A stretch of 11,047 nucleotides of DNA from Caldithrix sp. (GCA_004357015.1 SMXE01000168.1:1-11047); one strand, 5' to 3'; counted from the first letter of the stretch, positions 1-6,377 are shown. Numbers and translations are program-made. Notes: a model not told the origin generated them from the sequence alone.

Positions 1-734
1 AAGATACCGATCTTGAACAATCTTTCCAGAGCAATCAGGATAATTGTGATTGCAATCACCGGCGTTCCCAGAATCTGAATAATGCTGGTGGCGTAGTGCC
101 CCCAGACAAACAGCGGCAACCGGAACCAGGTGAGACCCGGCGCCCGCATCTTGTGGATGGTGACAATGAAGTTGAGCCCGGTTAGAATGGACGAAAACCC
201 GGCGACAAACGCCCCCAGCGCGGCAAGTATGACGTTGCTGTTGGCATAAGTGCTACTGTAGGGGGTGTAAAATGTCCAGCCGGTATCGACGCCGCCAAAA
301 ATGATCGCCGTTATGGTCAGCATACCTGCAATGGTATACAGATACCAACTCAGAAGATTTATGCGCGGAAAAGCCAGGTCGCGCGCGCCGATCATGAGCG
401 GGATGAGAAAATTGCCAAAAATGGCCGGAATGGACGGAATGAGAAACAAGAAGATCATCACAATGCCGTGCATCGTAAACATCTTGTTGTAGGTCTCGGA
501 CTGCATCAAATCCCCCTGCGGGGTCAGGAGTTCCAGCCGGATGAGCACGGCAAACAGACCACCGATGAAGAAGAAAAACGTAATCGATATCAAATAGAGA
601 ATCGCGATTCTCTTATGGTCAACGGTCAGCAACCATGATTTTGCGCTGAAACCTGCATTCAGATAGTTCCGGGTCGTGCCGTTGCTTTCATCGGCGAGTT
701 GATCTCCGCGTGGTTTGAAAACTGCTGTACTCAT
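1..734 (-). CDS. coxA: Cytochrome c oxidase subunit I (partial, N-terminal 244 residues)
   Basis: This is the heme-copper catalytic subunit of a terminal oxidase, which reduces oxygen at a heme a3-CuB site and pumps protons in the inner membrane. The frame is open from an ATG at 734 to the window edge, so about the last 55-60% is missing. Visible family landmarks are a pre-helix segment ending in [14 protein letters not shown] (residues 35-48), the heme a ligand His89 in TMHGIVMIF, the conserved [19 protein letters not shown] (106-124) with the D-channel-type aspartate 119, and the [14 protein letters not shown] helix (207-220). About five membrane helices are seen. The start lies three bases after the natural TAG of coxB, with GGGAG about 10 bases upstream, so the two are co-translated in one operon. 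The CuB histidines and the proton-pump glutamate lie outside the window. Identification is very secure. Confidence 0.97.
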   Translation of the reverse strand, partial: MSTAVFKPRGDQLADESNGTTRNYLNAGFSAKSWLLTVDHKRIAILYLISITFFFFIGGLFAVLIRLELLTPQGDLMQSETYNKMFTMHGIVMIFLFLIPSIPAIFGNFLIPLMIGARDLAFPRINLLSWYLYTIAGMLTITAIIFGGVDTGWTFYTPYSSTYANSNVILAALGAFVAGFSSILTGLNFIVTIHKMRAPGLTWFRLPLFVWGHYATSIIQILGTPVIAITIILIALERLFKIGI

Positions 735-737
735 ATT

Positions 738-1680
738 CTAATTGCTCCCACTCTTCGCCAAAGATTTGATGTAAGCGGTAATCTGCAACAAGCCCACCTC
801 ACTGATTTATCCCTTAAACGTCGGCATCACGGGTTTGTAACCAGCGGTGACTTTTGCGCCGGGATTCAGGATGGACTCGCGGATGTATTCTTCGTCAACC
901 ACAACGATTTGACCATTCTGCAGCCGGACCGGCTTGCCAAAAACGCCAACCAGAGACGGCCCGCGCGCGTTGGGTTTGTCTGCGTGACAGGTGTGGCAGG
1001 CAAGTTGTTGAAATTTTTTCTCGCCAATCACTTCAAGCGGCTCATTTGAACTACCACCTGCAAGCCAGTCTTGGTAATCTGCCTGTCCCATAACAACAAC
1101 CTTGCCGATCATTGCGCTGTGTTTGGTGCCACAATATTCGGCGCAGAACAAATGATATTCTCCCGGTTTGGTCGCTTCGAACCACATGGTGGTATATTTT
1201 CCGGGCACAACATCTTTTCTTTATCCTAAATGCCGGGATATAAAAGCTGTGAATGACATCTTCACTCGCCATAGTGAGTTTGACCGGTTGGCTAACCGGA
1301 ATGTGCAACTCATTGATTTCGCGTTGCCCCGTCGGATGCTGTATGTGCCACATCCACTGCTTGCCAACCACGTAAATCTCCATCGCATCTTCAGGCGGCG
1401 TGTATCTGTCAAAATACAAAGTCGCACCCCAGGCAAACACGACCATTGTGAGCAAGAGAGGAATGATCGACCAGACCAACTCCAGCTTCAGCAGGCCAGG
1501 AATTTCCTTTGGCACTTCATCTTCAGAGCGTCTGCGGTACTTCACCGCAAAAATGTAAATCAAAAAGAAAATCAACGCTGCAAAAATTGAGCTTACTCCG
1601 ACTAGAAAAAAATAGAGCAAGTCTACCTCGCCAGCGAGGGCCGATGCCTGATCGGGAAAAAATCGAAATCCTTTGCCCAT
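738..1680 (-). pseudogene. coxB: Cytochrome c oxidase subunit II with C-terminal cytochrome c domain (caa3 type), broken by a frameshift and a nonsense codon
   Basis: This subunit accepts electrons through a CuA centre and, here, a fused heme c, and passes them to CoxA. Read with one base removed at 1215-1218 it gives 313 residues. They comprise two N-terminal membrane helices (about 20-47 and 68-90), the CuA fold with His144 in DVIHSF and the C179-E181-C183-H187-M190 cluster in [12 protein letters not shown], then heme c motif CHTCH (228-232) and a Met285 ligand in VMPTF. Two lesions are visible. AAG-AAA-GAT has become AAG-AAA-AGA, one extra A, so the actual frame diverges before CuA and stops at 1051. 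In the restored frame, TAA at 807-809 replaces an expected Gln codon, and family-like ISEVGLLQITAYIKSL follows in frame to TAG at 738. Its ATG overlaps the SCO stop as TAATG. The function call is secure. Whether the gene is dead or the sequence has errors is open. Confidence 0.9.
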
Positions 1681-2546
1681 TAATTCATTCTTTCGCTTAA
1701 AACAGTCTCGGTCGGGTTATCCTGTTCTTTACGTTGCCTGTCGCGCCGAAACATGAGCAACATGAAGCCGACGAGCATCAGCACTGTCAGCGTGCCCGCC
1801 ACCCGTATGACATTCATAATCACCATGCCATATTTGCCCGTCGTCGGATCGTAATGGTAGCAGTAAAGCAGAATCTGATCCACCGGCGACCCGATCTTAT
1901 TGTCCGAGGCTTCCACAAGTCCCAATCTCAGGTCGAGTTCCGGATAATATATCCCGTAAAAATACTTTGAGAGTTTACCCAGTGGGGTCAGCACCATGAT
2001 GCTGCTCGCGTGCACAAACTCGCCGGTCTCGGGTATGAATTTGTACTTAAAACCAACCGCCTCAGTCAAAGCCTCGATCGAGCCCGCTTCTCCGGTCAGG
2101 AAATGCCAGCCATCTTCTGCACCGTCGCGCCCGTACTTGCCAAGATAAGTCTGTTTCTTTCTTGATGCGAGATCGGGTGTATCCTTGGGATTGAAGCTGA
2201 CCGTCACCACCTCGAACTCATTGCCGACGTCGAAGTCCAGATCTGCCAGGCTGCTGACCAGACCGTTGAGAACCATGGTGCACAACATGGGGCACTCGTA
2301 GTAAACGAGAGAGAGAATAACCGGTCTATCACCGAAATAATCTCCGATCTGCACCTCACGGCCGGCCTCATCGCGGAACACAAGATCAAGGGGAAGCTCT
2401 TCATCCAATCTCTGTTCGATACCGACGTCGGCCAAAGCATCGGGACGCGCGCTCGACGAAAGAATCTGACTACCGCCTGTATCAACCAGCACAAACAGAC
2501 ACAAGGTTACTACGCTCCAAAAAACAGTTCTTCTTTTTTCCATCAT
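1680..2546 (-). CDS. SCO1/SenC-type copper chaperone for CuA assembly
   Basis: A thioredoxin-fold periplasmic protein that delivers copper to, or reduces, the CuA site of CoxB. From the chosen ATG at 2546 it has 288 residues: a basic N-terminus (MMEKRRT), a hydrophobic export or anchor segment (about 8-23), the SCO domain, and a second membrane helix near the C-terminus (about 246-266) followed by RRDRQRK. Copper ligands are the CxxxC pair C85/C89 in YECPMLC and His179 in EFVHASS. The C-terminal helix makes it longer than classical SCO proteins, as is common in oxidase clusters of this type. The start at 2546 falls one base after the stop of the upstream gene. An ATG at 2567 in the same frame would add seven residues and overlap that gene. 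It precedes coxB with a one-base TAATG overlap, fitting its role in maturing that subunit. Confidence 0.95.
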   Translation of the reverse strand: MMEKRRTVFWSVVTLCLFVLVDTGGSQILSSSARPDALADVGIEQRLDEELPLDLVFRDEAGREVQIGDYFGDRPVILSLVYYECPMLCTMVLNGLVSSLADLDFDVGNEFEVVTVSFNPKDTPDLASRKKQTYLGKYGRDGAEDGWHFLTGEAGSIEALTEAVGFKYKFIPETGEFVHASSIMVLTPLGKLSKYFYGIYYPELDLRLGLVEASDNKIGSPVDQILLYCYHYDPTTGKYGMVIMNVIRVAGTLTVLMLVGFMLLMFRRDRQRKEQDNPTETVLSERMN

Positions 2547-2547
2547 T

Positions 2548-2949
2548 CTACTTCTCATCCTCATCATAATCCGGTCTCACCGGAAATCCGCGCTGCAGCG
2601 CAATCTGCATGGCCCGTTCAATCGGGATTCGCACCACGCCAGCCTCACGCACCACCCAGCCCGCACTGTTTAAGACAGAATCCTGCCTGGCGTTGAAAAT
2701 CTGCCAGTCCAGATTCGGATCGACCTGTAACCTCGGGCCGTCAGGTAACTGCCGTTCCATTGCCAGCGGCGAAGAAGGCGCCATTTTGTCGGCCCGCATC
2801 GAGCCAAAAAACCCGAACAGGCCATATATAAAGACCAGTGCCAGCGCCACAACTGAAAACAGCATCAAGCCGGCGATAAAAATCGGCTTGAACCTGGCGT
2901 CGGTTACTTCGTATCCGTAATTCTTATGCGGATCCTTTTGCTCACTCAT
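2548..2949 (-). CDS. Conserved small membrane-anchored protein of the complex III/oxidase operon, function unknown
   Basis: The 133-residue product has a hydrophilic start (MSEQKDPHKNYGYEVTDARF), one membrane helix (about 22-48), and a soluble C-terminal part probably on the outer face. The latter contains RLQVDPNLDW and a highly patterned tail, LNSAGWVVREAGVVRIPIERAM (split here as residues 93-99 and 100-114), then QRGFPVRPDYDEDEK. I recall similar small proteins next to SCO and oxidase genes but know no assigned biochemical role. An accessory role in oxidase assembly is inference from position. The ATG at 2949 was chosen because it overlaps the actF stop by 8 bases and has AAGAGG about 9 bases upstream; an earlier in-frame start at 2979 would lie deeper inside actF. 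The stop is one base before the preferred SCO start, so coupling is tight. Confidence 0.85.
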   Translation of the reverse strand: MSEQKDPHKNYGYEVTDARFKPIFIAGLMLFSVVALALVFIYGLFGFFGSMRADKMAPSSPLAMERQLPDGPRLQVDPNLDWQIFNARQDSVLNSAGWVVREAGVVRIPIERAMQIALQRGFPVRPDYDEDEK

Positions 2950-4114
2950 GTGCGAATGCCTCTTGTAGCCGTGGATCATTGACTGGCAGCAAGGCGCGGC
3001 CTTTTAGCTGCCAGATGAAGGCTGCAACCCAAATCCCCCCCAAACCGATGGGCGTGACAACATCCAGCCAGTGAACGTGAATTCCATGTGGATAAAAGTT
3101 CGGCGCGATAATCCAGTACAGATCGAAAAACCGCACCAGAATGACGCCGACGGCGATCTTGGCAAGAACGTTTGCACGGCGTTTATTTCTCCGCATCAAC
3201 AGGAGCACAAACGGTACCAGAAAATGAAATACCACCACAAAAACAGACAGTATTCCCCAACCGCCCTGCATCCGGTGAATATACCAGGGAATTTCTTCGG
3301 GCAAATTACCAGACCAAATGATGAGAAACTGCGAGACGTTAACGTAAGCCCACAAGGAAATAAACGCGAGCATGAGATTCCCCAGGTCATGAAAATGCTT
3401 TCTTTCGATGACGTCGGAAATTGGCTTATACTGAGCGAGTTTACTGAGCACCAGCGCCGCAAACGCCATTGTGAGGACGACCTGACCGATGACAAAGATG
3501 AATCCAAAAATCGTTGAAAACCAGTGCGGGTCGAGCGACATGACCCAATCGGTGGATGCAAGAGTCATGGTGATCACATAGAACAGAATGCTCGGACCGC
3601 CAATTCTCTCAAGCCGGTCACTCAGGGAGGCATCCCCTGTCCTGTCCTGCTCTACTGACCATTTGTTCAGAAAGTAAATAAATCCGGACCAGACAGCAAA
3701 ATATCCCGCGGCGCGAATCCAGAAAAAAGGTATGTTCAGATACGCACTCTTATGTTGCAGAATTTCATCTGCAGCCACCACATCCGGCCGCGCCCAGATG
3801 TAAAGGTCGCTCATGCCAAAGAAAATTGGCAGGAACAGCACGGCCAAAACCGGAATTGTTCTGGACGCCGCTTCCAGAATACGTTGAATAACAAAACCCC
3901 AACCGCCGCTGACCAGATGGTGCAACCCAAGAATAACCAGGCTGCCGAGCGCCAGACCTATCCAGAACAGGTAGCCGAACAAATACGAACGAAAGAACTG
4001 CTGCGGACTGACGAACGCTCCCGCCCCGGCAAGCGCCAGACCGAGCACGCCGATGATCAGCGCGCGCTGCTGAATTCGATTCAACTCTGGTTTTATCGCT
4101 TCAAGATCTTCCAT
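2942..4114 (-). CDS. actF: Alternative complex III subunit ActF (NrfD/PsrC-like quinone-binding membrane protein)
   Basis: An integral membrane subunit of the quinol:cytochrome c oxidoreductase (alternative complex III), one of its two NrfD-like quinol-interacting subunits. The 390-residue protein has about ten predicted helices, roughly at 18-38, 46-68, 85-103, 133-149, 173-190, 202-224, 247-267, 288-308, 314-334 and 348-370. Diagnostic stretches include ASTDWVMSLDPHWFSTIFG (186-204), KHFHDLGNLMLAFISLWAY (239-257) with the SQFLIIWSGNLPEEIPWY loop after it, and the late HWLDVVTPIGLGGIW (348-362). Length and pattern fit ActF rather than the longer ActC. Its ATG overlaps the actE stop by one base (TAATG) and its stop overlaps the next gene by 8 bases. 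The gene appears intact, unlike actE upstream and coxB downstream. Confidence 0.95.
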   Translation of the reverse strand: MEDLEAIKPELNRIQQRALIIGVLGLALAGAGAFVSPQQFFRSYLFGYLFWIGLALGSLVILGLHHLVSGGWGFVIQRILEAASRTIPVLAVLFLPIFFGMSDLYIWARPDVVAADEILQHKSAYLNIPFFWIRAAGYFAVWSGFIYFLNKWSVEQDRTGDASLSDRLERIGGPSILFYVITMTLASTDWVMSLDPHWFSTIFGFIFVIGQVVLTMAFAALVLSKLAQYKPISDVIERKHFHDLGNLMLAFISLWAYVNVSQFLIIWSGNLPEEIPWYIHRMQGGWGILSVFVVVFHFLVPFVLLLMRRNKRRANVLAKIAVGVILVRFFDLYWIIAPNFYPHGIHVHWLDVVTPIGLGGIWVAAFIWQLKGRALLPVNDPRLQEAFAHE

Positions 4115-4764
4115 TATTCATTTCCGGCTGGCAATTGCTGCCGAATGTCTTCCGGAGTCTCCTCAATCATCATGTTATGTGACAGCTGTAGCACGCGAAT
4201 ATAAGCAACGATGGCCCAACGATCTTTTGGCGGAATGCGCTCTGAATAGCTGTACATCGCGCCCAGACCGTTGGTGATAACGTCATAAAAATGCCCGACA
4301 GGCATCTCCCGCAACCGGTCAATATGAAACGACGGCGGCGGGCGAAAGCCACGCTCTACGATCATGCCGTGTCCGCTGCCAGTTTTGTCATGGCAGGGCG
4401 AGCAGAAAATATCGAATCGCTCTCTTCCTCTTTGCAGCACCTTTTCCGTGATTGGATACGGGAAGCTGTTGACCAGTTCGCCGCTCTTCTTGCCTTCGTA
4501 AAAGTGCTCATCGATGCGCAACTGGCCACGCGCCACAGTCCCGGCAACGACAGGCCGGGATGCGCGGTTATCTCTAAAAAAAGAATTCTTCTCCAGCGGC
4601 TCAAATCGTGGCTGATCGTGCATATCCTGGCGACAGGCGGACAGAACCAGACACACGAGCACAATGATTAGCAACAAAGGTCCAGAAATCCTACTCCTTC
4701 CCTGAAAAGATGGAAGATGGAGGATGGAAGATGGACAGACTTTTATGACCGCCTTTGCCAGCAA
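4114..4764 (-). CDS. actE: Alternative complex III subunit ActE (mono-heme c lipoprotein); start codon compromised
   Basis: ActE is the membrane-anchored mono-heme cytochrome c of alternative complex III, carrying electrons toward the oxidase. With TTG at 4764 as start the product has 216 residues. The lipobox is LSAC with the lipidated Cys44 after a hydrophobic LLLIIVLVCLV segment; the heme motif is CSPCH (121-125), with likely distal ligand Met170 in GAMYSYSERIPPKDRW. No ATG or GTG lies in frame between the upstream TAG and the signal peptide core. Candidates are TTG 4764 (AGAGG six bases upstream, but inside the inserted cassette and adding a repeat-encoded LHLPS stretch), ATT 4689 (directly after AAGGAGTAGG, giving ISGPLLLIIV, possibly a mutated ATG), or TTG 4677. 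The family call is secure; the start is not. The stop shares one base with the actF ATG. Confidence 0.9.
   Translation of the reverse strand: MLAKAVIKVCPSSILHLPSFQGRSRISGPLLLIIVLVCLVLSACRQDMHDQPRFEPLEKNSFFRDNRASRPVVAGTVARGQLRIDEHFYEGKKSGELVNSFPYPITEKVLQRGRERFDIFCSPCHDKTGSGHGMIVERGFRPPPSFHIDRLREMPVGHFYDVITNGLGAMYSYSERIPPKDRWAIVAYIRVLQLSHNMMIEETPEDIRQQLPAGNE
4713..4734 (+). repeat. Left inverted repeat of the four-helix-bundle cassette
   Basis: Low-complexity purine-rich repeat made of GAAGATGGAGGATGGAAG plus a further ATGG. It pairs with 5174-5195 in opposite orientation. On the minus strand it lies inside the open frame of actE, encoding the uncharacteristic LHLPS stretch upstream of the signal peptide. 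Confidence 0.8.
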
Positions 4765-4797
4765 GCTTCGCCTCTACTTTGTGGTAAATTTACAGAA

Positions 4798-5155
4798 TTA
4801 ATCAGCTTTTTGAATCATCCGATTCAGCATTGCACCTATTTTCTGCCACGACTTATCCAGTTCACTAAAAACGGTCATATCTATATATTTGCAGGCCAAT
4901 GCGTGGTCCAACTATGCTTGCGTTTCCATGGCCTCACCCAGCGCTTCATTCATCTTGTTCACAAACGCAGCCTGGTATCTTCTTCTTGCCCAACCTTCAG
5001 CGACCAAAGCGCCCACTGCCCGCGACGATCGCCTGATCTGGTCGGCCAAGGAGTATCTTTCCTTGGGAAAATTCATCGTTACCAAAAAAATCTTCTTTGC
5101 TTCAGTCAGCGCCAATTGATATGTCTAAATCCCTCAAACTTCTGAGGACAGCCAT
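4798..5155 (-). pseudogene. Four-helix-bundle protein (S23 / 23S rRNA intervening-sequence protein family), two inactivating lesions
   Basis: Restored, this encodes about 119 residues, the usual family length: MAVLRSLRDLDI, [YQ], LALTEAKKIFLV, NFPKERYSLADQIRRSSRAV, then AEGWARRRYQAAF and a C-terminal helix. The ATG at 5155 has a strong GGGAGG eight bases upstream. Two lesions are visible. GAC-ATA-T-CAA-TTG lacks two bases relative to an expected Asp-Ile-Tyr-Gln-Leu, as if one AT unit of ATATAT were lost (near 5116-5122). A TAG at 4912-4914 sits where ETQ-A-Trp-L is expected (TGG to TAG), after which the frame continues for 37 family-like codons (LDHALACKYIDM onward) to TAA at 4798. The family's biochemical role is unclear; members occur inside 23S rRNA intervening sequences and as dispersed genes. 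Its presence in a respiratory operon is most simply an insertion. Confidence 0.85.
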
Positions 5156-5173
5156 TCTCAACACCTCCCATCG

Positions 5174-5195
5174 CTATCTTCCATCCTCTATCTTC
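5174..5195 (-). repeat. Right inverted repeat of the four-helix-bundle cassette
   Basis: Reverse-complement partner of 4713-4734, differing at two of 22 bases. It is part of a slightly longer tract (about 5174-5203) of TATCTTC and CATCCTC units that lies between the actD stop and the ribosome-binding site of the four-helix-bundle gene. Confidence 0.8.
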
Positions 5196-5207
5196 TATCT
5201 TCCAGTC

Positions 5208-5753
5208 TCAAGGATCTACCTCAAAAACGTCTCTCGGCTGCAAACTTTCCAGGAATTTCTTTGTCTCTTCCGGATCAAACTTCTCATCCTCGCTCTCGAT
5301 GCAGAGGAAAAAACGGTCGCGTGACGCCAGCGCAAATCGCGGCACATTGAACACCGGATGGTATGGCTGCGGCAGACCGTTGAGCGCAAACATGCCCAGC
5401 ACCGCCGAAAACGCTGCGACCAAAATCGTCATCTCAAATGTGATCGGAAGAAAAGACGGCCAGCTATTCAACGGCCTGCCACCGATGTTCAGCGGGTAGT
5501 GAATGACCGAGGCAAAATACTGCATGGCAAACCCAAGGGTACCGCCCACCAGCGCACCGATCAGAACGATCAGCGGCAGCTTCGACTCTTTAAATCCGAC
5601 GGCCTCCGGAAGCCCCTCTACCGGGAAAGGCGTGTAGGCATCCATCTGCCGGAAACCGGCTTCGTAAGCCTTCCTGGAAGCTTCGATGAGTTGTTCAGGT
5701 CCGTCGAACTCTGCCATCAAGCCATAGAGTTCTGACTGTTTTGTCTCGGCCAT
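5208..5753 (-). CDS. actD: Alternative complex III subunit ActD (DUF3341)
   Basis: ActD is a small membrane subunit of alternative complex III without known cofactors. The 181-residue product starts with the typical soluble domain (ELYGLMAEFDGPEQLIEASR, then GFRQMDAYTPFPVEGL), has two membrane helices (about 58-83 and 104-126) with the conserved loop HYPLNIGGRPLNSWPSFLPI, and a C-terminal FALASRDRFFLCIES segment. Length matches the family. The ATG at 5753 has AGAGGAGG directly upstream, which fixes the start. It is the first gene of the preserved operon part. Normally actC precedes it, but here a repeat element begins only 28 bases upstream, so either a new promoter is used or expression is compromised. 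I see no lesion in this gene. Confidence 0.95.
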   Translation of the reverse strand: MAETKQSELYGLMAEFDGPEQLIEASRKAYEAGFRQMDAYTPFPVEGLPEAVGFKESKLPLIVLIGALVGGTLGFAMQYFASVIHYPLNIGGRPLNSWPSFLPITFEMTILVAAFSAVLGMFALNGLPQPYHPVFNVPRFALASRDRFFLCIESEDEKFDPEETKKFLESLQPRDVFEVDP

Positions 5754-5781
5754 TGCCTCCTCTAAGAGAAACTGGCTTACT

Positions 5782-5941
5782 TAGTGTCTGAGCGAAAACT
5801 TGATCACTCATGTCATTCCGGTAATCTTCCGTGCTAAAAACATGCAGGGTAGTTTGAGCCGGAATTTCCTTGCCTAAGCCAGGGGATTCCCGCCAAAGGC
5901 ATGCGGGAACGACCCCAAATGATGTTTTCGTTCAGACACTA
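5782..5941. mobile_element. MITE-like element with terminal inverted repeats and TA flanks (IS630/Tc1-mariner-like)
   Basis: The left end TA-GTGTCTGAGCGAAAAC (5782-5799) and right end GTTTTCGTTCAGACAC-TA (5924-5941) are inverted repeats with one mismatch over 16 bases. Both ends carry TA, the target duplicated by IS630/Tc1-mariner transposases. The inside has no ORF but has two nested palindromes: ATTCCGG/CCGGAAT (5815-5821 / 5859-5865) and TTCCCGC/GCGGGAA (5887-5893 / 5903-5909). Size and structure fit a non-autonomous miniature element. Assignment to IS630 rests only on TA and end structure; no transposase is in the window. Confidence 0.75.
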
Positions 5942-5966
5942 TTTGATCTGAATTCTTCACAAGAGC

Positions 5967-6060
5967 TCACCGCAGAATGAACGGATTGCTGGAGTCATCA
6001 GTGTCCGGATAAGGTTTTGCGAAGCCGTTAGGCGCCAATCTGACAAAAATTTTGCCAGTC
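5967..6060 (-). pseudogene. Orphan C-terminal coding fragment, possible remnant of a secreted protein
   Basis: One minus-strand frame reads TGKIFVRLAPNGFAKPYP followed by DTDDSSNPFILR and TGA at 5967-5969. The composition is protein-like and the ending resembles the last strands of extracellular beta-sandwich domains (a KI-V...DDSxNPFxI pattern, as in Kre9/KNH-like domains). No start codon or upstream body is present: the frame runs into the palindromic repeat at 6065. I read it as the tail of a gene cut off by rearrangement. It may also be chance; the length is too short for certainty. Confidence 0.35.
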
Positions 6061-6064
6061 AGAA

Positions 6065-6096
6065 TGTCATCCCTGCACGTTTTCAGCAGGGATCCA
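6065..6096 (+). repeat. Palindromic dispersed repeat, copy 1 (TGTCAT-CCCTGC...GCAGGG-ATCCA)
   Basis: An 8-bp perfect stem ATCCCTGC (6069-6076) / GCAGGGAT (6086-6093) with a 9-base loop, flanked by TGTC on the left and CCA on the right. The same design occurs in reverse orientation at 6413-6440. It starts 8 bases beyond the ancestral stop of the GIY-YIG gene. Confidence 0.75.
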
Positions 6097-6146
6097 TTAT
6101 TTATTATCCTAACAAATCATCATATAAATCTCGCCATCAATAAGCT

Positions 6147-6377
6147 CTAGTTCCATTGCCGCTTCCATGCTTTTAGTCTTTTTTCTCTTACAAGTGCGCT
6201 GTGGATGTCAGTGGTATGCTCAAAATAAACAAGCCGATGAACTCGATACTTCGACGTGAAACCTTCGACCAAATTATTCTTATGCTCATGGATTCTTTTC
6301 ATAAGGTTCCCTGTAACCCCAATGTACAAGGTACCGTTCTTTTCACTTCCAAGCATGTAAACATAGCAGTCTTTCAC
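6147..6377 (-). CDS. Small GIY-YIG (URI-type, COG2827-like) nuclease with a degraded C-terminus
   Basis: A 76-residue single-domain GIY-YIG protein. The core is intact: YVYML (5-9), TLYIGVTGN (17-24) with Tyr18-Ile-Gly, Arg28 in KRIHEHK, EGFTSKY (38-44), and metal-binding Glu65 in REKRLKAWKR. The family usually runs 15-20 residues further (W-LELI..NPEWRDLYDDLLG). Here the frame ends at TAG 6147, but downstream bases still spell LELI in a second frame and WRDLYDDLLG-stop in a third (to 6104). This implies a one-base loss near 6150 and a small deletion near 6135. The start is GTG at 6377 with GGAG close upstream. Catalytic residues survive, so activity is possible, but it may be a decaying gene. 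It lies between two inverted copies of a palindromic repeat. Confidence 0.85.
   Translation of the reverse strand: MKDCYVYMLGSEKNGTLYIGVTGNLMKRIHEHKNNLVEGFTSKYRVHRLVYFEHTTDIHSALVREKRLKAWKRQWN

Larger units (their letters stand above)
4713..5195. mobile_element. Candidate cassette: four-helix-bundle gene bounded by 22-bp imperfect inverted repeats
   Basis: A 483-bp unit inserted between actD and actE, genes that are otherwise expected to abut. Its ends are purine-rich low-complexity tracts built from GGAAGATGGA-like units. The 22 bases at 4713-4734 are the reverse complement of 5174-5195 except at two positions (20/22). The left tract starts about 20 bases before the actE SD-like AAGGAG. The right tract runs almost to the actD stop at 5208. 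The enclosed ORF is a decayed S23-like four-helix-bundle gene. No clear target duplication is visible. That this is a transposable unit, rather than a small gene picked up beside microsatellite-like DNA, is inference. Confidence 0.6.
5754..6146. other. Repeat-rich intergenic junction upstream of actD
   Basis: These 393 bases hold no complete gene. From left to right they contain 28 bases of actD leader, a TA-flanked MITE-like element (5782-5941), an orphan coding-like fragment (5967-6060), a palindromic repeat (6065-6096) and the decayed 3' end of the GIY-YIG gene (6104-6146). I could not pick a convincing promoter for actD here. The stretch looks like a recombination scar where actA-C would be expected. 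Confidence 0.7.

Noticed and set aside
1210..1225. Programmed frameshifting or transcriptional slippage in coxB
   Set aside because: The run is only four A residues, too short for efficient slippage, and no canonical slippery heptamer with a downstream structure is apparent.
738..5155. Stop-codon recoding (TAA or TAG read as an amino acid) to explain coxB and the four-helix-bundle gene
   Set aside because: TAA and TAG also act as ordinary terminators here (SCO and actE end with TAA, the 133-aa gene with TAG), the two sites would need different residues (Gln and Trp), and both genes also have indels. Mutation or sequence error is simpler.
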